A stretch of 64,000 bases of DNA from assembly GCA_964549765.1 (NCBI GenBank), contig CAZJWR010000004.1, positions 52,941-116,940 of the forward strand, given 5' to 3'. The stretch's first letter is position 1. Every line of letters starts with the position of its first letter. The stretch comes from CAZJWR01 sp964549765 (GTDB taxonomy: Bacteria; Zixibacteria; MSB-5A5; GN15; JAAZOE01). Below the pieces are notes generated by a model. That model was not told the DNA's origin. It searched no databases and saw nothing but the letters and a program-made list of their open reading frames with translations. Shown here one piece after another: positions 52,910-62,795 of this stretch. The translations under genes and the position numbers were made by a program.

Positions 52910-54118
52910 ATGGCGGATCTTCCAAAGACCCCAAAACTGGACGAGCTGGAGAAGGGCGGGTGGCCAAGTTTTGTAAAAGAAATAAAAATGGCCGCCAAGA
53001 AAAGCCCCATGGCAGCTGACCTTCTCGGCCAGCTGGAGCAGTCCTACGACGAGAAAATCGGCCACTGGAAACACGGTGGCATCGTCGGCGTTATGGGATA
53101 CGGCGGAGGGGTCATCGGCCGGTATTCCGACCTGCCCGACAAATGGCCCAACGTCTCCCACTTCCATACAATGCGAATCAATCAGCCGGCGGGATGGTTT
53201 TACACCACCGACGCCCTCCGCAAAATCTGTGATATCTGGGAAAAGCGCGGGTCCAGTCTAACCAATATGCATGGCTCGACCGGCGACATCATCCTCCTGG
53301 GCACCAAGACTGACCAGTTGGAACCGGTTTTCGATGATTTGCAGAAGATCGATTTCGATATCGGCGGCTCCGGATCCGATTTGAGAACGCCCTCCTGCTG
53401 CTGCGGCAAGGCGCGATGCGAGTGGGCCTGCTACGACACCATGGCGCTGACCTACGACATCACTATGCATTTCCAGGACGAGCTGCACCGGCCGGCGTTT
53501 CCCTACAAGTTCAAGTTCAAAATGTCCGGCTGTCCCAACGATTGTGTTGCCTCGATCGCCCGCTCCGACATGTCCATCATCGGTACATGGCGTGACGACA
53601 TTCGAATCGATCAGGACGCCGTTGGGGAGTATGCCGCAAAGGGCCTGGATATCAATCGTGACGTCATCGCCAACTGCCCCGGCAAATGCATGGAATGGGA
53701 CGGCAAGAAACTGACCATCGAGAACAGCTTCTGTCGCCACTGCATGCATTGCATAAACGTCATGCCCAAGGCTCTGCGTCCCGGCAAAGACCAAGGCGCC
53801 ACGCTCCTGATCGGCGCCAAGGCTCCGATCATCGAGGGCGCCCTGCTATCGTCAGTACTCGTGCCTTTCATAAAGCTGGAACCGCCGTACCAGGAACTCT
53901 ACGACTTGGTCGACAAGATCTGGGATTTGTGGGCCGAAGAAGGCAAAAACCGGGAACGCGTCGGCGAGTTCATCCAGCGCATCGGTATGAGCACCTTCCT
54001 CGACTTAATCGAAGTCGATCCGATTCCGCAAATGGTGAAACATCCCCGTGAAAACCCCTACGTCTTTTACGAGGAATATGAGGAAGACGGCGACGACGAC
54101 GAGGAAGAAGATAAATAG
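52910..54118 (+). CDS. dsrA: Dissimilatory sulfite reductase alpha subunit
   Basis: 402 residues. Cytoplasmic DsrAB reduces sulfite and passes the sulfur to DsrC. The siroheme-[4Fe-4S] site has C-X5-C (Cys164...Cys170 in CCGKARC) and C-X3-C (Cys208, Cys212 in GCPNDC). A ferredoxin domain follows with CPGKC and FCRHCMHC. N-terminal GGWPSFVKEIK and HTMRINQPAGWFYTT match DsrA of reducers. The very acidic C-terminus (EEYEEDGDDDEEEDK) is a lineage oddity. ATG has GAAGGAG. Type (reductive versus oxidative) needs a tree; the presence of dsrD next to it supports the reductive form. Confidence 0.98.
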   Translation: MADLPKTPKLDELEKGGWPSFVKEIKMAAKKSPMAADLLGQLEQSYDEKIGHWKHGGIVGVMGYGGGVIGRYSDLPDKWPNVSHFHTMRINQPAGWFYTTDALRKICDIWEKRGSSLTNMHGSTGDIILLGTKTDQLEPVFDDLQKIDFDIGGSGSDLRTPSCCCGKARCEWACYDTMALTYDITMHFQDELHRPAFPYKFKFKMSGCPNDCVASIARSDMSIIGTWRDDIRIDQDAVGEYAAKGLDINRDVIANCPGKCMEWDGKKLTIENSFCRHCMHCINVMPKALRPGKDQGATLLIGAKAPIIEGALLSSVLVPFIKLEPPYQELYDLVDKIWDLWAEEGKNRERVGEFIQRIGMSTFLDLIEVDPIPQMVKHPRENPYVFYEEYEEDGDDDEEEDK

Positions 54119-54165
54119 TCCATCGTCAATTGTGAAAAACAAAACATTACACATAGAGGTAAGAC

Positions 54166-55248
54166 ATGGCTGAAGCAAAACAGGAAAGACGGACAGACTA
54201 TGGCCCGCCTCATTATGAGAAGTTCTTGCCGCCGGTCGTCAAGGAAAACTACGGCAAGTGGAAATACCATGAAATCCTCAAACCGGGTGTCATGGTCCAC
54301 GTATCCGAAACCGGCGACAAGCTGTATACCGTGCGGGCCGCCTCCGGCCGGTTGATCAGCGTCGATAAAATCCGCATGTTCTGTGACCTGGCCGACAAAT
54401 ACTGCGACGGTTATCTCAGGTTTACCAGCCGTCACAATGTGGAATTCCTTTTTACCAAAGACGCCAATATCGAACCGCTTATCAAAGATCTTAAGGCGAT
54501 GGGACATCCGATCGGTGGTATCGGTAACTCCATCACCGCCATCGTCCACACGCAAGGGTGGGTTCACTGCCATTCGGCCGCGACCGACGCCTCGGGCGTG
54601 GTCAAGGTTGTCATGGACGAGCTCATAGAGTATTTCGAAAACATGAAGCTCCCCGGCAAGCTCCGTATCGCACTGGCGTGCTGTCTGAATATGTGCGGCG
54701 CCGTTCACTGTTCGGACATCGCCATTCTCGGAGTCCATCGCAAACCGCCGCGGATCGACCACAACAGCCTCAACAAGATGTGCGAAATCCCGAATGTCAG
54801 CGCCTCCTGCCCGACGGCCGCCATCCGGCCGGCCACGGTCGACGGCCACCCGTCGGTCGAAGTGCTCGAGGATCGCTGCATGTTCTGCGCCAACTGTTAC
54901 ACGGTGTGCCCAGCCATGCCGCTCAACGACCCGGTCAACGACGGTGTTTCCATCTGGGTCGGTGGCAAGGTCTCTAACGCCCGGCACGAACCGATGTTCT
55001 CGAAACTGTTCATCCCCTATATCCCGAATAATCCGCCCCGCTGGCCCGAAGTGACCACGGCGATCCGCAATATCGTCGAGATCTGGGCCAAGAACGCCAA
55101 GAAGTACGAACGGATGGGTGAGTTCATCGAGCGTATCGGTTGGCCGAAATTCTTTGAGATGGCCGGCGTCGATTTCCAGAGCGAGCATATCGATGACTTC
55201 AAGCATGCCGGCCTGACCTTTAAAACCTCAACCCACTTAACTTTCTAA
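54166..55248 (+). CDS. dsrB: Dissimilatory sulfite reductase beta subunit
   Basis: 360 residues. Partner of DsrA in the alpha2beta2 enzyme and carrier of the functional siroheme in known structures. Motifs: GGIGNSITAIVHTQGWVHCHS, CCLNMCG (siroheme-cluster cysteines), then a ferredoxin domain with EDRCMFCANCYTVCPAMPL. The C-terminal tail KKYERMGEFIERIGWPKFFE is conserved. 47 bp after dsrA, with AGAGGTAAG before the ATG. It is followed 11 bp later by dsrD. Confidence 0.98.
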   Translation: MAEAKQERRTDYGPPHYEKFLPPVVKENYGKWKYHEILKPGVMVHVSETGDKLYTVRAASGRLISVDKIRMFCDLADKYCDGYLRFTSRHNVEFLFTKDANIEPLIKDLKAMGHPIGGIGNSITAIVHTQGWVHCHSAATDASGVVKVVMDELIEYFENMKLPGKLRIALACCLNMCGAVHCSDIAILGVHRKPPRIDHNSLNKMCEIPNVSASCPTAAIRPATVDGHPSVEVLEDRCMFCANCYTVCPAMPLNDPVNDGVSIWVGGKVSNARHEPMFSKLFIPYIPNNPPRWPEVTTAIRNIVEIWAKNAKKYERMGEFIERIGWPKFFEMAGVDFQSEHIDDFKHAGLTFKTSTHLTF

Positions 55249-55259
55249 GGGGTGATATC

Positions 55260-55502
55260 GTGGCCAAAACCGTAGATGAAATCGCTGACGCCATGTTCAA
55301 ATTGGTCTCTGAGGCCCAGGGCATCAAGAAGCTCAAACCCATGGATCTGATCAAGGCCATGAGGCAGATGTATGGCGATGAAGCTGATAAACAACTCTGC
55401 AAGAAGGCCATCAAGCAGCTGATCGACTCCGGACGGTGCGTCTACACCTATTTCGGAGGCAGCTTTATTGAATTGCCGCATAAGGAAGGCGCTGCCAACT
55501 AA
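55260..55502 (+). CDS. dsrD: Sulfite reduction protein DsrD
   Basis: 80 residues with the winged-helix fold of DsrD (KKLKPMDLIKAMRQMYGDEADKQLCKKAIKQLIDSGRCVYTYFGGSFIELP); the usual size is about 78. DsrD has been reported as an allosteric activator of DsrAB in sulfate reducers and is found mainly in reductive systems. GTG start at 55260 with AAGGGG seven bases upstream. Its place right after dsrAB is standard. Confidence 0.95.
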   Translation: MAKTVDEIADAMFKLVSEAQGIKKLKPMDLIKAMRQMYGDEADKQLCKKAIKQLIDSGRCVYTYFGGSFIELPHKEGAAN

Positions 55503-55528
55503 CCATCGTCAACCGGGATGTGGGTAAC

Positions 55529-56947
55529 ATGAATGCGAAGACACCGCGCCTGATCATCGCCGGCCTTTCCGGAGATTCCGGCAAGACCATCGTCAGTCTC
55601 GGCCTGGTCGCCGCTCTGCGGCGGCAGGGACTGACCGTGGCGCCGTTCAAGAAAGGCCCGGACTATATCGATCCCGCCTGGCTGGGATTCCTGGCCGGCA
55701 CGCCGTGCCGGAACCTAGATACCTACCTGGTGGCTTCTGATGATGTCCTGGGCTCGTTCGTATCTCATGCCGCCCACGCCGATATTGCGATTATCGAAGG
55801 CAATCGCGGCCTTTTCGACGGCAAAGACCTGTCAGGATCGCACAGCACGGCGGGGCTCGCAAAACTCCTGCGGGCCCCCCTGGTGCTGGTGCTGGACGCC
55901 ACCAAAGCGACCCGGACCCTAGCCGCTTTGGTCATGGGTTGTCAGGTTTTCGACCCCGATCTTCATCTGGCCGGCGTGATCCTGAATAGAGTCGCCGGAC
56001 CCCGGCACGAAAAAATCGTCAGCGAATCGATCTCCCGCTTTTGTCGAGTGCCGGTATTGGGATCGATCCCCAAACTGGGCGCTGATGCCGAATTATTGCC
56101 GGGACGTCATTTGGGACTTATCCCCCCGGCCGAATTCTCCGGGCGCGAGCAGGTACTCGACAAACTGCATGACCTCGCCACGCGCTATCTCGATCTGGAA
56201 CGCATCATGGAACTGGCCTCATCTGCGCCGTCTCTTGGGAACGCGGCGATCCAGCCGATTGAGCCGACCCAAGAGCGGGTCACCATCGGGTATTTTGCCG
56301 ATTCCGTGTTTACGTTCTACTACCCGGAAAATCTGGAGGCCCTGCAGCGCTTTGGGGCCAAACTTGTCCCGGTTTCATCACTGGCCGATTCCGCCCTTCC
56401 GGAAATCTACGCCCTCTATATCGGCGGCGGTTTCCCGGAAACACACGCTCAGCGTCTGGCGGACAATCGGTCGCTGATGGCATCGGTCAAGGACGCCTCG
56501 GAACGCGGCCTGCCGATTTATGCTGAATGCGGCGGACTGATCTACCTGAGCCGCTCGCTGGCATGGAAAGACTCGACTTATCCCATGGCCGGCGTCTTTC
56601 CCGTCGATCTGTCCATGCATACCAAACCGGTCGGACACGGGTATACGTTGGCCGAGATCGACACGGACAATCCTTATTTCTCCGTGGGAACGGTGATCAA
56701 GGGGCACGAATTTCATTACTCCGGTGTCACCGCCGCCCCCGGCGAATCATCCGGGTGCATGAAACTGCTGACTGGCGTCGGCCTTCACGATAAGCGCGAC
56801 GGCCTGGTGAGCAAGGCGACTATGGCCTGCTACACGCACATCCATGCCGATGGCGTCAAGGAATGGGCTCCGGCCATGATCGCCAACGCGGAACGATTTG
56901 CGACGCGGCAGGGAAAGTCACCACGGCAACGAAGATACGGAGGCTGA
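55529..56947 (+). CDS. dsrN: DsrN, cobyrinate a,c-diamide synthase-like siroheme amidase
   Basis: 472 residues of the CobB/CbiA family. N-terminal P-loop LIIAGLSGDSGKTIVSLGL (about 9-27), FKKGPDYIDPAWL and GNRGLFDG in the dethiobiotin-synthase-like ATPase part. The C-terminal class III glutamine amidotransferase domain has the catalytic Cys near residue 333 (YAECGGLIYLS) and YTHIHADG. In dsr operons this gene makes siroheme amide for DsrAB; no cobalamin genes are near. A GTG at 55520 is in frame, but the ATG at 55529 is preferred. Confidence 0.92.
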   Translation: MNAKTPRLIIAGLSGDSGKTIVSLGLVAALRRQGLTVAPFKKGPDYIDPAWLGFLAGTPCRNLDTYLVASDDVLGSFVSHAAHADIAIIEGNRGLFDGKDLSGSHSTAGLAKLLRAPLVLVLDATKATRTLAALVMGCQVFDPDLHLAGVILNRVAGPRHEKIVSESISRFCRVPVLGSIPKLGADAELLPGRHLGLIPPAEFSGREQVLDKLHDLATRYLDLERIMELASSAPSLGNAAIQPIEPTQERVTIGYFADSVFTFYYPENLEALQRFGAKLVPVSSLADSALPEIYALYIGGGFPETHAQRLADNRSLMASVKDASERGLPIYAECGGLIYLSRSLAWKDSTYPMAGVFPVDLSMHTKPVGHGYTLAEIDTDNPYFSVGTVIKGHEFHYSGVTAAPGESSGCMKLLTGVGLHDKRDGLVSKATMACYTHIHADGVKEWAPAMIANAERFATRQGKSPRQRRYGG

Positions 56948-57059
56948 CGGACGACACGAGTGTATGATAGAAAATCGTCGATGACCCGACGACAGCGCGG
57001 CGGCCCCGCACTGCCGGTACGAAAGGTTGTCATGTAATTTTCAACGAAAGAGTTGCATC

Positions 57060-58730
57060 ATGGCAAAGAAGAAGAAAAAAATACGATCAATACGATCTTT
57101 CTCATCGGGCGGATCGGGCGTCGAAACGTCCCCATTGCGACCGAAATTTGTGCCCAAAATGCCACCCTGCGGAGATCGGTGCCCCAACCATAATCAGATC
57201 CGCAAAGCGCTGATGACGGTTTCGAAGGCCGAGGAATACGGCAAGACGCCCGAACAGGCGTTCGAGGAAGCCGCCTATATCTTTCTCGAAACCACCCCCT
57301 TCCCGGCCGTCTGCGGACGCGTCTGCCCCCATCCGTGCGAAACCGAATGCAACCGGAAACAACTCGAGGGTGGTGTCGGAATCAATTCCTTTGAACGATT
57401 CCTCGGCGATTATGCACTCGAGAAGAACCTGAAGCCAAAAAAACTTACCGAAGAATCGCGGTCGGATAAGATCGCCATCGTCGGCTCCGGCCCGGCCGGC
57501 ATGTCGTGCGCCTATCATCTGGCCCGGCGGGGTTACCCGGTGACAGTGTTCGAGGCCTTCCCCAAGGCGGGCGGCATGCTCCGCTACGGCATTCCCGATT
57601 ACCGTTTGCCGCAGAATGTCCTCGACGCCGAAATCCAGCGTATTCTCGACATGGGCGTGGAGTTGAAAGTCAATACCATGGTCGGCAAGGACGTTCCGCT
57701 CGACGATATCCGTCGTGATTACAAAGCCGTCTTCGTCGGCCTGGGTGCGCATAAGGGTCTTAATCTGCGGGTCGAAGGCGAGGACGCCGATAACGTCATC
57801 ACCGGTGTCGATTTTCTCCACCGGGTTAATGTCGGCGAGAAAGTCGAAATCGGCAACAGCGTCGTGGTTATCGGCGGCGGCGACACCGCCATCGATGCCG
57901 CCCGCGTCTCGCGGCGGCTCGGCGCCAATGTCACAATCCTCTATCGCCGCACAAAGGCTGAAATGCCCGCCTACGAGGATGAAATCGAGGGCGCCATCGA
58001 GGAAGGAATCAACATCGAATTCCTGGCCGCCCCGATTCAGATTTTCCGCGACAACGGCAAAGCGTCCGGTATGAAATGTCAGCGGATGGAATTGGGCGAA
58101 CCCGACGCGTCCGGGCGACGGCGCCCGGTACCGATCGACGGCGACACGTTTGACCTGGAATTCTCGACCCTGATCCCGGCCATCAGCCAGGAACCGGACT
58201 TCACCGGATTCGATGAATTGATCGACGGTCGCGATTGGATCAAGATCGATGAATCGCGCAAGACTAAGCTCGACAATGTCTATTCGGGCGGCGACAACGT
58301 AAATCTCGACATCGCGATCACCGCCGTCGCGCACGGCAAGGAAGCGGCCGAGGCCATCCACGCCATGATCACCGGTGAAACGCCGGTCAAGGCAACCAAG
58401 CCGGTCATCAATTATGAAAAGATGATGCTGGCCTATTACGAGCAGAAAGACCGGCAGCCGATAACCGTCGTTCCCGTGGCCGAACGTCTGGCCGCGATGG
58501 ATACGGAAGTTGTCACCACCTGGTCGCTCGCCGAAGCCGTGGCCGAGGCCAAACGATGCATGAGTTGCGGCGAATGCTTCGATTGCGGTAACTGCTGGAG
58601 CTATTGCCAAGACAACGCCGTCATCAAACCCTTGACCAAGGGCGAGCCGTACAAGTTCAAATTGGAATTCTGCAACGGCTGCAAGAAATGCGCCGAAAAT
58701 TGCCCGTGCGGTTACATAGAGATGTCTTAG
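57060..58730 (+). CDS. dsrL: DsrL-like iron-sulfur flavoprotein NAD(P)H oxidoreductase
   Basis: 556 residues, related to the GltD small subunit. Order: basic N-terminus, adrenodoxin-reductase-type Fe-S domain (CGDRCPNH, VCGRVCPHPCETECNR), FAD motif IAIVGSGPAGMSCAYHLA (about 140-157), NAD(P)-binding VVVIGGGDTAIDAAR (about 270-285), C-terminal two-cluster ferredoxin (CMSCGECFDCGNCWSYC and CNGCKKCAENCPCGYIEM). In Allochromatium DsrL links NADH and DsrAB. Reducers have shorter DsrL-2 types like this one. It would let NAD(P)H feed sulfite reduction directly. ATG at 57060; the frame upstream to a TTG at 57027 lacks family match. Confidence 0.88.
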   Translation: MAKKKKKIRSIRSFSSGGSGVETSPLRPKFVPKMPPCGDRCPNHNQIRKALMTVSKAEEYGKTPEQAFEEAAYIFLETTPFPAVCGRVCPHPCETECNRKQLEGGVGINSFERFLGDYALEKNLKPKKLTEESRSDKIAIVGSGPAGMSCAYHLARRGYPVTVFEAFPKAGGMLRYGIPDYRLPQNVLDAEIQRILDMGVELKVNTMVGKDVPLDDIRRDYKAVFVGLGAHKGLNLRVEGEDADNVITGVDFLHRVNVGEKVEIGNSVVVIGGGDTAIDAARVSRRLGANVTILYRRTKAEMPAYEDEIEGAIEEGINIEFLAAPIQIFRDNGKASGMKCQRMELGEPDASGRRRPVPIDGDTFDLEFSTLIPAISQEPDFTGFDELIDGRDWIKIDESRKTKLDNVYSGGDNVNLDIAITAVAHGKEAAEAIHAMITGETPVKATKPVINYEKMMLAYYEQKDRQPITVVPVAERLAAMDTEVVTTWSLAEAVAEAKRCMSCGECFDCGNCWSYCQDNAVIKPLTKGEPYKFKLEFCNGCKKCAENCPCGYIEMS

Positions 58731-58792
58731 GAAAGTTCGAATAGAGAAAAACGTGAACAATCATAACTTCTGGCACTACGGAGGTATTTATC

Positions 58793-59110
58793 ATGCCGAT
58801 GTTTGAGTGGAAAGACGTCAAGGTCGAAGTCGATGAAGACGGATTCATGCAGGAACCAGATCAGTGGAACGAAAGCGTCGCGCTCGCGCTGGCGAGCACC
58901 GAAGGCGTTGACGACCTGACCGAGGAACACTGGAAAGTCGTCCATTATCTTCGGGATTACTATGCCAAATATGGCATCGCTCCCATGATTCGGAAGCTCT
59001 GCAAAGAGACCGGCTTCCCATTGAAGAAGATCTACGAGCTGTTCCCGTCGGGACCGGCCAAAGGCGCCTGCAAGGTCGCCGGCTTGGCCAAACCGACCGG
59101 TTGCGTATAA
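58793..59110 (+). CDS. dsrC: DsrC, sulfur-carrier substrate of sulfite reductase
   Basis: 105 residues. The C-terminal arm has both redox cysteines, Cys93 (GACKVAG) and penultimate Cys104 (PTGCV), ten residues apart as in true DsrC. That separates it from TusE and RspA, which lack one. DsrC accepts sulfite-derived sulfur as a trisulfide, later reduced by DsrMKJOP. ATG follows GGAGGT at ideal spacing, suggesting strong translation. A terminator directly after it may raise its level relative to dsrMKJOP. Confidence 0.98.
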   Translation: MPMFEWKDVKVEVDEDGFMQEPDQWNESVALALASTEGVDDLTEEHWKVVHYLRDYYAKYGIAPMIRKLCKETGFPLKKIYELFPSGPAKGACKVAGLAKPTGCV

Positions 59111-59125
59111 TCGGATTTGCCGAAT

Positions 59126-59168
59126 TCGGGGGACGTCCGAGTCAGCATCGGTCGGTCCCCCGATTTTT
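59126..59168 (+). terminator. Terminator after dsrC
   Basis: Arms TCGGGGGAC (59126-59134) and GTCCCCCGA (59155-59163) pair perfectly over 9 bp, with an inner weaker stem, then TTTTT (59164-59168). It lies 16 bp past the dsrC stop and inside the operon, so it probably gives partial termination. Confidence 0.8.
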
Positions 59169-59209
59169 ATCCGGCAGATTCACCGCCTGTAAATCGCAGG
59201 ACTGTTAGC

Positions 59210-59698
59210 ATGAGCCTGACAACGTTATTAGCACATAAGCGCAAGGAAATTCTCGACGCTTGGCTATCGCTGATTCTGGAAACCTATCCGGCCGATAGCG
59301 CCTCCTTCATGAAGCGTCAACCCAACCGTTTCGCCAATCCCGTGGGGCATACGTTCGCCCACGAAACCGGCGTCATCTTCGATCATCTGCTCGGAGACGC
59401 CGACGTCGCGGCCGCGACATCGGCCCTGGAACGAATCGACAAAATCCGGGCGGTCCAGGATTTCTCCGCATCCGAGGCGGTGGCCTTTGTGTTCTTCCTC
59501 AAATCCGCCGTGAGAAAAGTCCTGACGCGCGAACTGGCCGATGGTCAGATGACGGCGGAGCTGTTTGCGCTGGAGTCGAAGATCGACGATATGGCCCTGC
59601 TGGCCTTCGACGGTTACATGCAATGCCGGGAAAAGCTTTTTCAAATCCGCTGCGACAGCATCAGGCGGCAAAACATGATGCACCGACGAGTCGAATAA
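59210..59698 (+). CDS. RsbRD N-terminal-domain protein
   Basis: 162 residues. The helical pattern (LAHKRKEILDAWLSLILETYP, then NPVGHTFAHETGVIFDHLL) matches the RsbRD_N domain of stressosome-type sensors, here alone without STAS or kinase. Similar genes occur next to dsrM in some sulfate reducers, role unknown. A globin-like fold is predicted for the family; whether it binds heme cannot be told here. I place the start at the ATG at 59210; an upstream extension from 59117 overlaps the terminator and is unlike the family. Confidence in family is good, in function none. Confidence 0.78.
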   Translation: MSLTTLLAHKRKEILDAWLSLILETYPADSASFMKRQPNRFANPVGHTFAHETGVIFDHLLGDADVAAATSALERIDKIRAVQDFSASEAVAFVFFLKSAVRKVLTRELADGQMTAELFALESKIDDMALLAFDGYMQCREKLFQIRCDSIRRQNMMHRRVE

Positions 59699-59736
59699 GG
59701 TCGCATACGATAGACTTTGAGAAGAAGGGAATCAAC

Positions 59737-59784
59737 ATGGTGGCACCATCATCTGGCAATGACCGGAAAGGAGGGCCCGGCTGA
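59737..59784 (+). CDS. 15-codon leader ORF coupled to dsrM
   Basis: ATG at 59737 with GAAGGGA six bases upstream encodes MVAPSSGNDRKGGPG and stops with TGA overlapping the dsrM ATG (TGATG). The dsrM ribosome site AAGGAGGG lies inside it. It may couple translation or be chance. It is too short to judge by composition. Confidence 0.35.
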   Translation: MVAPSSGNDRKGGPG

Positions 59785-60797
59785 TGAAAGTCATGTCCGC
59801 TCTTCTAGCCGTCATTATCCTGCTTCTGATTGTAATCATCGGGGTCGGCGCCGGTAAGCTCCACTATTTGTTCGGGGTCATCATCCCCTATTTCGCCATC
59901 GCCGTTTTCTTGATCGGTATGATCCTCCGGGTTCTGCGATGGGCCGGCGCGCCCGTGCCGTTCCGCATCCCGACCACTTGCGGACAGCAGAAATCCCTGC
60001 CGTGGATCAGACCGGCCAAAGCTGACAACCCGAGCAATCTCGTGGGCGTCGTGGGGCGCATGGCGGCGGAAGTGTTCTTCTTCCGATCATTGTTTCGCAA
60101 TACTAAAATGGAACTCAAGGGTGGCCCCAAGATCGTCTACGGCGCCAACAAATGGCTCTGGGCGGGGGCGCTGGTGTTCCATTATTCCTTCATGGTCATC
60201 TTCATCCGGCATTTCAAATTCTTCGCCGAACCGGTCCCGTATTTCGTCACCGTCACGCAGAATTTCGACAGCTTCTTCCAGGTCGGCCTGCCGATGCTAT
60301 ATCTCACCGATATCGCCATCGTCCTGGCTCTCGGCTACCTGTTCTTCCGCCGATTGGTTGTCCCCCAGATGCGGTATTTGTCGATGCCCGGCGATTATTT
60401 CCCGTTGCTGCTCATCGGGACGATCGCGACAACCGGCATACTCATGCGCTATTTCGATAAAGTCAATATCTTCGCCGTCAAGGAACTCGGCATAGGACTT
60501 CTCAGTTTCCATCCGGTTGCTCCGACTGGGATCGGATTATTGTTCTATATCCACCTCTTTTTCGTCAGCACCCTGATCGCGTACTTCCCCTTCAGTAAAC
60601 TGGTGCACCTGGCCGGCGTCTTTATGAGCCCGACCCGCAACCTGGCCAACAACAACCGCATGAAACGCCACATCAATCCCTGGAACCCCAAGGTGAAAGT
60701 GCATACCTACGAGGAATGGGAGGATGAATTCCGCCACGTCATGAAAGACGCCGGAATGCCGCTGGAGAAGGAACCGGTCGAGGAGGTGAAAGAATAG
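59784..60797 (+). CDS. dsrM: DsrM, cytochrome b subunit of the DsrMKJOP complex
   Basis: 337 residues with about six hydrophobic segments, NarI-like. It reacts with menaquinol in the inner membrane and passes electrons to DsrK. Histidines fit b-heme ligation (ALVFHYSFMVIFIRHFKFF and YIHLFFVSTLIAYFPFSKLVHLAG). Family signs are NPSNLVGVVGRMAAEVFFFRSLFR and the C-terminal RHINPWNPKVKVHTYEEWEDEFR. The start has AAGGAGGG. It is followed 2 bp later by dsrK. Confidence 0.95.
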   Translation: MKVMSALLAVIILLLIVIIGVGAGKLHYLFGVIIPYFAIAVFLIGMILRVLRWAGAPVPFRIPTTCGQQKSLPWIRPAKADNPSNLVGVVGRMAAEVFFFRSLFRNTKMELKGGPKIVYGANKWLWAGALVFHYSFMVIFIRHFKFFAEPVPYFVTVTQNFDSFFQVGLPMLYLTDIAIVLALGYLFFRRLVVPQMRYLSMPGDYFPLLLIGTIATTGILMRYFDKVNIFAVKELGIGLLSFHPVAPTGIGLLFYIHLFFVSTLIAYFPFSKLVHLAGVFMSPTRNLANNNRMKRHINPWNPKVKVHTYEEWEDEFRHVMKDAGMPLEKEPVEEVKE

Positions 60798-60799
60798 CC

Positions 60800-62411
<1,612 letters not shown>

Positions 62412-62419
<8 letters not shown>

Positions 62420-62795
62420 TGCCGGAAAAGTCATCATCGGGCTGATTGTCTTCCTCGTCCTGATCACCTTTCCCACCTGGTACAACGTGGCCACCGGCAA
62501 GGCGACCTACGTGCCCGAATTGGAGAAGGCGGTCAAAGGCGATCATTGTGTGGCCGACACGACCTACATGAAAGCCAAGCATATGGACCTGCTTAACCAG
62601 TGGCGCGACATGGTCGTCCGGCAGGATAAACGCATTTATGTCGCCGCCGATGGAACAAAATACAATATGAGCCTGTCCGGAACCTGCCTCGACTGCCACG
62701 CCGACAAAACGAAATTCTGCGATCGGTGCCATGCATATATGGACGTCAATCCCTATTGTTGGGAATGCCATATTGATCCAAAGGAGTACAAGTGA
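62412..62795 (+). CDS. dsrJ: DsrJ, triheme cytochrome c
   Basis: 127 residues. One N-terminal membrane anchor (about 7-24) places the rest in the periplasm. Three CXXCH heme sites: 92-96 (CLDCH), 103-107 (CDRCH) and 116-120 (CWECH). Cys46 matches in position the residue proposed as an axial ligand of the His/Cys heme in Allochromatium DsrJ. The stop overlaps the dsrO start. Its electron partner in vivo is unresolved in the field. Confidence 0.95.

Noticed and set aside
54067..55206. 379-codon minus-strand frame opposite dsrB
   Set aside because: Lies wholly over dsrB and the end of dsrA; no recognisable protein features.
57102..58760. 552-codon minus-strand frame opposite dsrL
   Set aside because: Antisense shadow of a strongly coding GC-rich gene; the plus frame has full family motifs and ribosome sites, the minus frame none.
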